64,000 bases of DNA. Source: Bacteroidales bacterium (GTDB lineage Bacteria; Bacteroidota; Bacteroidia; Bacteroidales; F082). Made by a program: the position numbers and the translations under genes. The stretch's first letter is position 1. Every line of letters starts with the position of its first letter. Shown here one piece after another: positions 17,350 through 24,600 of the stretch. The notes under the pieces were generated by a model. It saw only the letters and a program-made list of their open reading frames with translations. It had not been told where the DNA came from and searched no databases. The stretch lies in NCBI GenBank assembly GCA_017395365.1, contig JAFPUN010000020.1, forward strand, positions 62,001-126,000, read 5' to 3'.

Positions 17350-17772
17350 ATGATACTCGTAAAACAAGCTGGTGTTTATGTCAACATCCTGAATTGCAGA
17401 CTCAAAAAGCATTTGGCGGAAGTCTTCAAGAAGAACAATGTCAACCTGACGGCGGAGCAATATCTTGTGATGGATACGCTTTGGAACGAAGGTACGCTCA
17501 CCCAGCAGGCCATCGCCTTCATCATCCAAAAGGACAAGAACTCGGTGACGCAGTTTATCGATAACCTGGAGAAGAAGGGCCTTGTGACACGCTCGGTAGC
17601 CAAGGAAGACCGGCGTGTGAACAATATCGTGGTCACAAAGGAAGGTATGGCCTTGAAGGATTCCACCAAGCAATTGGCCATAGCAACAATGGAACAAGCT
17701 CTGAAAGGGATTCCCGAACAGGATGTGCTGACCTTTGTTGATGTGCTGAAGAAAATCTGTGCCAATATTTGA
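17350..17772 (+). CDS. MarR family transcriptional regulator
   Basis: 140 residues with a winged-helix core: LTAEQYLVMDTLWNEGTLTQ, then IAFIIQKDKNSVTQFIDNLE as the recognition helix, and LVTRSVAKEDRRVNNIVVT as the wing with the conserved D-x-R. Terminal helices form the dimer interface. MarR proteins are cytoplasmic dimers that usually repress adjacent or own promoters and release DNA on binding small phenolic or oxidised ligands. Its neighbours give no clear target: a surface-protein gene upstream and a lipoprotein downstream, each with a separate promoter. Confidence 0.92.
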   Translation: MILVKQAGVYVNILNCRLKKHLAEVFKKNNVNLTAEQYLVMDTLWNEGTLTQQAIAFIIQKDKNSVTQFIDNLEKKGLVTRSVAKEDRRVNNIVVTKEGMALKDSTKQLAIATMEQALKGIPEQDVLTFVDVLKKICANI

Positions 17773-17843
17773 CAGTTTTCAATGTTTTTATGGCAATTGG
17801 TATGATAATTGGATAACAATAAGCATGTGAAATTGCTTTTTTC

Positions 17844-17851
17844 TATTTTTG
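17844..17851 (+). promoter_or_regulatory. -7 element (TATTTTTG) for the lipoprotein at 17879
   Basis: TATTTTTG, 27 bp before the ATG. Confidence 0.6.
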
Positions 17852-17878
17852 TAACCCGAAAAATCAACTATCAATCAA

Positions 17879-18592
17879 ATGAATAGATTTACAGTTTCTC
17901 TGATGGTATTGCTTGCATCTGCCTTGGTGATGCCATCGTGCAACAAAGGCCCTGGAGAGGGCGGTACTGGAACAGTGCAAGGCTTCGTGAAGCTGGTGCA
18001 TCATCCCGATGACGACTACACCCTGACCCCCGATACGATGGTTGCGGCCAAGACCGATGTCTTCATCGTTTATGGTGATGAAGCTTATTTCGGCAACGAT
18101 GCCGAGACCAATGCCAATGGCATGTATCGGTTTGAATATCTGCGTCCTGGCAACTACACCGTGTTCGCCTATTCCACTTTGCCTTCCGGCGAGAAAGTGG
18201 CGGTGAGTGAGACCGTGGAACTGCAGCGCGGAACCATTGCAAATGTACCGACACTTTATATCCACGACGGCAAGGCCTATGGCACCTCCGTGGTGAAAGG
18301 TCGTGTGCATGCTGCCTATTACCATAACGGCAGCTATCGTGGTGAGGGTTGGGCCTGCGAACACCGTGTCTACATCCGCCGTGTGGGCGACGACATCCCC
18401 TTCGACGATACCCGTGTGGGTCCCGATGGGTATTTTGCCTTCCAGAAGCTTCAGCCTGGTGAATATGAGGTCTATACGGTGACCCAAGACTTCAACGAGG
18501 TGCCTGATTTCGTGTTCCAGACCATTATGGTGGAAGAGGCGGGACAGGTCTATGAGCTTCTTGAACAATTTGAAGTGATCATTAATGTGTAA
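17879..18592 (+). CDS. Lipoprotein with carboxypeptidase-regulatory (prealbumin-like) repeats
   Basis: 237 residues. Lipobox LVMPSC|N gives an SPII lipoprotein. Two beta-sandwich modules follow: GTVQGFVKLV...NANGMYRFEYLRPGNYTVFAY and VVKGRVHAAYY...GPDGYFAFQKLQPGEYEVYTV. The G-x-Y-x-F-x-x-L-x-P-G-x-Y-x-V pattern is that of CarboxypepD_reg-like/SdrD-B folds, often structural modules on the cell surface. No catalytic residues are seen. It is the first gene of a same-strand series leading to the VTC/DUF4956 genes, but the heptamer array at its stop separates it from the next gene. Function unknown. Confidence 0.8.
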   Translation: MNRFTVSLMVLLASALVMPSCNKGPGEGGTGTVQGFVKLVHHPDDDYTLTPDTMVAAKTDVFIVYGDEAYFGNDAETNANGMYRFEYLRPGNYTVFAYSTLPSGEKVAVSETVELQRGTIANVPTLYIHDGKAYGTSVVKGRVHAAYYHNGSYRGEGWACEHRVYIRRVGDDIPFDDTRVGPDGYFAFQKLQPGEYEVYTVTQDFNEVPDFVFQTIMVEEAGQVYELLEQFEVIINV

Positions 18593-18624
18593 TGCAGAAT
18601 GATGAATGCAGAGTGATGAATTTT
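18590..18624 (+). repeat. Heptamer array starting at a stop codon
   Basis: Units TAATGCA, GAATGAT, GAATGCA, GAGTGAT, GAATTTT. The TAA is the stop codon of the preceding lipoprotein gene, as at bamA. Confidence 0.7.
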
Positions 18625-18641
18625 AAATATAGAAATTGAAT

Positions 18642-19070
18642 ATGAAGAAGTTATTGGTTATTATGGCTTTTGTGGCCATTAGTGTCGGTTGCTTTGCCCA
18701 GTCGGTCTCAGAGAGCACCATCGTCAAGCGTGAGAACCGCAAGGGCATGGTGCTGAAGGAATGGAACACAGCGGCGGGCGACAAGCGCGCCTTCCTCGAC
18801 CGCGTGACGACCTACGATGAGATGGGCCGCAAGATCGAGGAGATCGAATATGCCAGCTATGGACAGAAATGGCGCATCGTTTTCGAGTATCCCGCCAATA
18901 GTGACATTACTGCCAAGGTGGTGCGCGAAATCGAGTACAATGACCGCGACAAGGTGTCGAGAATCAAGAAGTACGAGTACAACGAAGACGGCACCAAAAA
19001 ATGCCAGAAGAACTATTACCCCAATGGCAAGCTGGAGTCGGTGAAGACCTACGAGTACGTCCCCAAATAA
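18642..19070 (+). CDS. Secreted protein with toxin/MORN-like YD motifs, unknown function
   Basis: 142 residues with a signal peptide (MKKLLVIMAFVAISVGCFA|Q). The mature part is rich in short beta hairpins: TTYDEMGRKIEEIEYASYGQKW, cut here as TTYDEMGRKI and EIEYASYGQKW, then EIEYNDRDKVSRIKKYEYNE and YYPNGKLESVKTYEY. These resemble the Y-x-x-x-G-K-x repeats of MORN/YD-type periplasmic proteins. It stands 7 bp upstream of the GTG start of the VTC-domain gene and is probably co-translated with it, so it may be a secreted part of that system. ATG 18642 is preferred to TTG 18636. Confidence 0.75.
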   Translation: MKKLLVIMAFVAISVGCFAQSVSESTIVKRENRKGMVLKEWNTAAGDKRAFLDRVTTYDEMGRKIEEIEYASYGQKWRIVFEYPANSDITAKVVREIEYNDRDKVSRIKKYEYNEDGTKKCQKNYYPNGKLESVKTYEYVPK

Positions 19071-19077
19071 GGTTGGT

Positions 19078-19839
19078 GTGGAGGAGATTCTCGACATAGT
19101 GCAAGGCATGAAGCCCATCACGCTCGATGAGATGAGTGCCGTGAAGCTGATGAACCGCATCGACACGAAATATGTGGTGACGGAAGACCAGCTTCGTGCG
19201 ATTCTGTTGGGAATCAAAGACAGCTACTATGCCCAGGAGGTGGAAGGCCACCGCCTGTCGCCATACAGCACGGTGTATTACGACACACCCGAGTTGACGA
19301 TGTATCTCATCCACCATGACCGCCATCTGGTGCGCGACAAGGTGCGGGTGCGTACCTATGTCGACTCCCACCTGACCTTCTGCGAGGTGAAGCACAAGAA
19401 CAACAAGGGACGGACGAAGAAGAAACGCATCGAGGTGGAACCCATCGCCAACATCCTTGACAACCCGGAGGCAGCAGCCTTCTTGGCCGAGAGACAGCCT
19501 TATCCGGTCAACTCGTTGAGTCCGCATCTAGTCACCATCTTCGACCGTTTCACTTTGGTGAACTACGACAAGACCGAGCGTCTCACCATTGACTGCAACT
19601 TGCGTTTCGAGAACCTGCGTAATGGCAATACTGCCTCGATGGCGCCCCTCGCCGTGATGGAACTGAAACAAGACGGACGCGCCCACTCGCTGCTGAAAGA
19701 CGTGCTCTTTGAATTGAGAATCCGACCCTTCAAGGTCAGCAAATACTGCATCGGTACCTGCATGACCCGCCCCGAGGTGAAGCAGAACCGGTTTAAGAAA
19801 AAGCTTAGGAGAATAGAAAAACTGAAGACAAATAAATAA
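19078..19839 (+). CDS. VTC-domain polyphosphate polymerase
   Basis: 253 residues. MNRIDTKYVV at the start, YSTVYYDTPELTMY, RDKVRVRTYVDSH, FCEVKHKNNKGRTKKKR and LAVMELKQDG match the VTC tunnel domain (PF09359): basic residues lining a TTM-like beta tunnel that turns ATP into polyphosphate, and acidic residues (E of FCEVK, E of VMELK) that bind the metal. The yeast homologue makes polyphosphate in the vacuole membrane. The start is GTG, 7 bp after the previous stop. The next gene is a DUF4956 membrane protein, a pairing I know from other bacteria, so the two probably act together at the membrane. Confidence 0.85.
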   Translation: MEEILDIVQGMKPITLDEMSAVKLMNRIDTKYVVTEDQLRAILLGIKDSYYAQEVEGHRLSPYSTVYYDTPELTMYLIHHDRHLVRDKVRVRTYVDSHLTFCEVKHKNNKGRTKKKRIEVEPIANILDNPEAAAFLAERQPYPVNSLSPHLVTIFDRFTLVNYDKTERLTIDCNLRFENLRNGNTASMAPLAVMELKQDGRAHSLLKDVLFELRIRPFKVSKYCIGTCMTRPEVKQNRFKKKLRRIEKLKTNK

Positions 19840-19843
19840 TTGC

Positions 19844-19941
19844 TTTTGGCTTCTGGCTTCTGGCCTCTGGCAGCTTCTCGAGAAGGAATGACCTTCCCTT
19901 TGGTTGAAGCAGCCAAGAGCCAGTAGCCAAGAGCCAGTAGC
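19844..19941 (+). repeat. Inverted heptamer-array element (TGGC/GCCA type)
   Basis: Left arm of four units (TTTTGGC, TTCTGGC, TTCTGGC, CTCTGGC), then AGCTTC, ~30 bp, GAAGCA, then right arm of four units (GCCAAGA, GCCAGTA, GCCAAGA, GCCAGTA). It fills the gap between the VTC and DUF4956 genes. Confidence 0.8.
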
Positions 19942-19956
19942 TAAAAAGACAACAAT

Positions 19957-20685
19957 ATGAACCTACTACAAATCAACATGCAGGACTTCGATCCTGACAT
20001 TGCGCGCGAGTTTGGCGGCGATGCTTCGAGCATGGACTTCTTGGGTGTACCGCTTTTCGACGCCCAGAGCCTGTGGACGATGCTCCTCCGCTTCGTTTTC
20101 AACCTCATCGTGTGCTGGGTCATCATCCATTGCTTCTATTACAAGAAAGCCAACCGCAAGGACTATTACTTCACCTTCATCATGTTTGCGGTGGTCATCT
20201 TCCTTATCATCTCGCTGATGGAGAACATGAAGATGAACATCGCCTATGCCTTGGGCCTCTTCGCCATCTTCGGCATGATCCGTTACCGAACGGAGACCAT
20301 TAAGATCCGTGAGATGACCTATCTCTTCGTGGTGATGGGCTTGAGCATCGTCAACGGCATGGCGCTCTCGACGAGCTATGCTGAACTAGTTATGGTCAAC
20401 CTGTTGACGGTGTTGGTGATATGGCTCTTGGACGGCACGAAGATATTGAGACATACGGCCACGAAGATTATCCTTTATGACCGCATCGAGAACACCAAGC
20501 ACGGCAAAGAGGAAGACCTGAAGGCCGACCTCATCGAGCGTACGGGCCTCGACATCTCGAAGGTGGAGGTGGGGCATATCGACTACTTGCGCGATGTGGC
20601 TTTCGTCAAGGTGTACTACAAGCCCATCGATGGCGAAGTGAATACGATCGACACGGTTACCAAACTGAAGGATTTTGATGTTTAA
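19957..20685 (+). CDS. DUF4956 integral membrane protein
   Basis: 242 residues. Hydrophobic segments at ~45-65, ~75-90, ~95-110 and ~130-155 suggest four membrane helices. The conserved centre is YALGLFAIFGMIRYRTETI followed by REMTYLFVV, the hallmark of DUF4956. A soluble C-terminal ~85 residues (HGKEEDLKADLIERTGLDIS) follow. Known context: DUF4956 genes travel with VTC-domain polymerases, as here. Inference: it anchors the polymerase or exports or senses polyphosphate. Start ATG 19957 follows the repeat element. Confidence 0.85.
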   Translation: MNLLQINMQDFDPDIAREFGGDASSMDFLGVPLFDAQSLWTMLLRFVFNLIVCWVIIHCFYYKKANRKDYYFTFIMFAVVIFLIISLMENMKMNIAYALGLFAIFGMIRYRTETIKIREMTYLFVVMGLSIVNGMALSTSYAELVMVNLLTVLVIWLLDGTKILRHTATKIILYDRIENTKHGKEEDLKADLIERTGLDISKVEVGHIDYLRDVAFVKVYYKPIDGEVNTIDTVTKLKDFDV

Positions 20686-20822
20686 AGTCACAAAACCGAC
20701 AAAACCTTCAAAACTCTTTTGGTTGAGGAAAGCGGCGCGCAACCGCGTCGCCGCTGGAAAGCGTGCCGGTTGGCCGCTTTCCAACCGAACATTATAGTTT
20801 TGTGTTTTGTGAGAAAAAAGAT

Positions 20823-21500
20823 ATGAAGAGGCTATTACTCATATTATTATTGTTGGTTTCGGTTAGCGCATTCGCGCAGAGCGAACGGACGACCGACTTC
20901 GGCGGCATCGTCTCGGCAGAAGCGGAGGCAGGTCTGGGTGGGCCATGGGGTTTGTCGGCAGAGGAGGAGTTGCGCTTCGACAATAACTTCTCGCAGTTCG
21001 ACCGGTGGCTCAACTCGGTGTGGGTGGACTACACTTGCCTGCACAACCGCATGAACATCGGGCTCATGGCAGATTACATCCGCCGCCACAACGACAGAGG
21101 TTATTACGAGAACCGTGGCCGTCTGGGCGTGCAGGTAACCTACACCGAGGAGTGGCGCCGTTTCAAGTTCCAGGTGCGCAGCAAGGCCATCGGTACCTTC
21201 TTCGACGAACGCACGGGCGAGCATCGCGTCAATCCGCGGTTGTATTGGCGCAACCGCTTGAAGGTGACCTACCAGCCGATGAACAGCCGCTGGAAATATG
21301 CGCTCTCCACCGAATTGTTTTGGCTCACCAACGACCCCAAGAAAGGCGGCCTCGACAACCTGCGCACCGTGCTCTCGGTGGACTATCGCCTTTCGAGACG
21401 CTATTACCTCTCCGCCTTTGCCCGTATGGACAATGACCTATGGGTGACCGAGCCCGTGGATAGGTTCTATCTTGGTCTGACGCTTAAGGCAAAATATTGA
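20823..21500 (+). CDS. DUF2490 outer-membrane beta-barrel protein
   Basis: 225 residues from ATG 20823, with a signal peptide (LLILLLLVSVSAFA|Q). The mature chain alternates amphipathic strands (WGLSAEEELRFDNN, RMNIGLMADYIRRHNDRGYY, RRFKFQVRSKAIGTFF, RWKYALSTELFWLTND) and ends in FYLGLTLKAKY, a typical barrel-closing strand. This fits DUF2490, predicted small outer-membrane barrels. It is the last gene of the VTC/DUF4956 series, suggesting an envelope-spanning arrangement. The frame is open upstream to 20763 but that part has no signal sequence character. A GC-rich hairpin (AAAGCGGC.../GCCGCTTT type, ~20740-20785) lies in the leader. Confidence 0.82.
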   Translation: MKRLLLILLLLVSVSAFAQSERTTDFGGIVSAEAEAGLGGPWGLSAEEELRFDNNFSQFDRWLNSVWVDYTCLHNRMNIGLMADYIRRHNDRGYYENRGRLGVQVTYTEEWRRFKFQVRSKAIGTFFDERTGEHRVNPRLYWRNRLKVTYQPMNSRWKYALSTELFWLTNDPKKGGLDNLRTVLSVDYRLSRRYYLSAFARMDNDLWVTEPVDRFYLGLTLKAKY

Positions 21501-21582
21501 ATTGCCTATCCGTAAAATTACGCAAATTTCAACAAAAAGCTATTTTCTTTGGGAAATGGCTTTTTTGTTTCAAGATGTTTTC

Positions 21583-21590
21583 TATTTTTG
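21583..21590 (+). promoter_or_regulatory. -7 element (TATTTTTG) for the alpha-2-macroglobulin gene
   Basis: TATTTTTG, 31 bp before ATG 21622. Confidence 0.6.
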
Positions 21591-21621
21591 TAGTCTTGAA
21601 ATCATCTTAAACCCTATCAAT

Positions 21622-24600
21622 ATGAGCACAAAACAATTTTTGAAAAAAATCAGCGGCATCGGCCTTGTCGTAGGCGTGTTGCTGCTTGCCTTCATGCCCT
21701 CCTGCGGCAAGAAGGGAACGGGTGGACAAAACACCACCTTTGTTGAACGCATCCAACCCATCAACGAGGCCCTGCTGCCTCTGTTGGACAGCTACACCTC
21801 GGGCGTGGTCGCCGCAGGCGAGCCCGTCGTGGTACGCTTCAAGGACCCCGCTGTGATGAAAGTGAAGTTTGGCGAGACCATTCCCTCCAAAGCCTTCGAG
21901 TTCACCCCTGCCCTGAAGGGTAAGGCCGTATGGATCGATGAGAACACCGTCGGTTTCAAGTACGATAACATCGACAAGGAAAAGAGCTATGTGTGCAAGT
22001 TCAAAGTCTCCGACTTCGTCGACTGTGGCTCCGACCAGGTTCTCGAATTCGGCTTCGGCGTGCGTCGCCAAAACTTCAGCCTTGTGGCACAACAGCCTAT
22101 CTGCCTCTCCAATGAGACAATGAACTATAACCTGCGCATCGCTTTTGCCGTGCCTGTCGACCAAGAAGAAGCCATCAACATGTTTGATGGCTCGTTCCGC
22201 AAGAGCCATCCTGTTCAGGCCACTTTCGTCGGCAACGGCATCTACGATTTCGAGATCCAGAACTTCGAGCGTAAGAACCAGGACTACAATGTCCATGTCG
22301 TTCTCGATGGCAAGGCCGTTGAATCCAAAGCCAAGATGGAACGCGACTTGACGATTTATGCCAAGGACAGCTTCATCCCGCTGACCTTCGACCTCGACCG
22401 TACCAGCGACCATGGCACCCTGTTCTTCAGCCAACCGCTGAAGGAGAGCCAAAACCTCACAGGCTTCATCACTACGCCGAGCAACCTGGCTTACAAGGCC
22501 GACATCAAGGGCAACAAGATTGACTTCTACTTCGACAAGAGCAATGTATATCGCTATCAGCTCGACGATCTTACCTTGGGTGTGGGTAGTGGCATTCGCT
22601 CCGACAACGGCATGTTGCTGCAAGGTGACTACTCCTACAGCTTGGACCTCACCACGGTGCAGCCCAAGGTGCGTTGGACCAACGACGGTGTCATCATCCC
22701 CAACGTCGACGAGACCACCATCTACTTCGATGCCATCTGCCTTAACGCTGTGACGTTGAGGGTGGTGCGTATCTTCGACGACAATATCCTGTCGTTCCTG
22801 CAAGACAACGAACTGGGCGAGACCTACGGCGTGCGCAAGGCGGGCCGCTTGGAGAAGAAAGTGCGCATGGCTATCGACAACCCGTATCCCAACCAGTGGA
22901 AGACTTTCCCCATCGTGCTCTCCGACTACATCAAGGTGGAACCTGGTGCGATGTATCAGTTGGCCCTCGATTTCGGTCCCGCCGACTACACCTTTGCTTC
23001 CGACGAAATGAAGCTGGCAGTGAAAGATGACCCGCAACGCGAGGCTGACTATTGGGACGGCGAAGCCTGGGACTACAAGGAATACAACTATGACGGCGAA
23101 TGGGGCGACCCCAACGGTTTCTACTATTATAATAATGTGGAAGTGAAGAAAAACATCGTCGTCAGCGATCTCGCTGTGACCGCCAAGATGGGTCGCAACG
23201 ACTTGGTCGACGTCTATGTCTATCAAATCTCCGATGCCAAGCCTGCTACGGGTGCCACGGTGACTGCCTACAACTTCCAGAAACAGGAGCTGACCAAAGG
23301 TAGCGTCGACGGCAATGGCCATGTGCAGCTGCAATGCGCCAACCGTCCTGCCTTCGTGGTGGCCACCGATAGGAAAGGCAGCAAGTCGGTCATCAAGTTG
23401 AGCGATGGCAATGCGCTGTCGTACAGCCGCTTCGACATCGCTGGCGAGGCCATTGAGAAAGGCGTCTCCGCCTTCGCCTACTCCAACCGTGGTGTGTGGC
23501 GTCCAGGCGATGACCTGCAACTCAACCTCATGCTAAACGACATGGAGTCGAGCCTGCCCGACGACTACCCGGTGGTCCTCGAAGTCATCGATGCCACAGG
23601 CCGTCTCTATGCCAAACAGGTGAACACTAAACCCGTGAACGACATCTATTGCTTTACCGTGAAGACCAATGTGGCCGACGAGACGGGACTCTGGTCAGCA
23701 CGCTTCAAGGTGGGCACCAAGACCATCACGAAGGACCTCCGCGTGGAGACGGTGAAGCCCAACCGTTTGGAAATCAACTTCGACCTTCCCGAGGTGGTCA
23801 GCCTGACGCGCAACGAGCGTGTCGCCTTGACCTCAAGATGGCTCAACGGTATGAAAGCCAATGGCTTGAAGACCGAAGTCGACGTCAAGCTGCGTGGCGG
23901 CGAGACGACATTTAAAAACTTCGCCAACTACTGCTTTGACAATCAGATGCAAAAGTTTGAGACCCAAGAGTATGCGCTCTTTAGCGGCCAACTGAACTCC
24001 GAAGGCGTGACCAGCGTGGGCTTCGACCCGTTGGACGACATCTATGCCTCGCAGATGATGGACGGCACCTTCACGGTGAAGGTCTTCGAGCAGGGTGGCG
24101 ACTTCAGCATCGCCTCGTTTACTTCGAAACTTTCGCCCTACAACCGCTATGTGGGTGTCGACCTGCCCGAGACTACATCGAAATACGGCAGCTATTATGA
24201 CACGGGCAAGGACTGGAAGTTCAATATCGCCATGGTCAACGAGAACGGCACCGCTTGCAAGTCGACTGTATCATTGGTTTACGCCCTGTACAAGCTGGAT
24301 TACTACTGGTGGTGGTCGAGTGAAGACGACTATAGCCTGCAACGCTATGCCTCGGGCAACTACAAGGCCCCCGTACAGAACGGCAACTTGACTTGCAATG
24401 GCACCACTTCGGTTACCTTTAACATTGAGGACGACAATTGGGGCAGCTATTTGCTTGTCATCAACGACAGACAAGGTGGACACACCTTCGCCAAGGTCAT
24501 CAATTTCGACTGGGGCTATGGCCATTCCTCAAGCGCTTCGGGTGCACCTGCACAATTGTCTCTGAAAGCCACTGCCGACAGCTATCAGGTGGGCGAGAAG

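Noticed and set aside
21607..23520. 637-codon open frame on the minus strand opposite the alpha-2-macroglobulin gene
   Set aside because: It is a shadow produced by codon bias of the plus-strand gene; the product has a His/Val-rich, low-information composition and no known motif.
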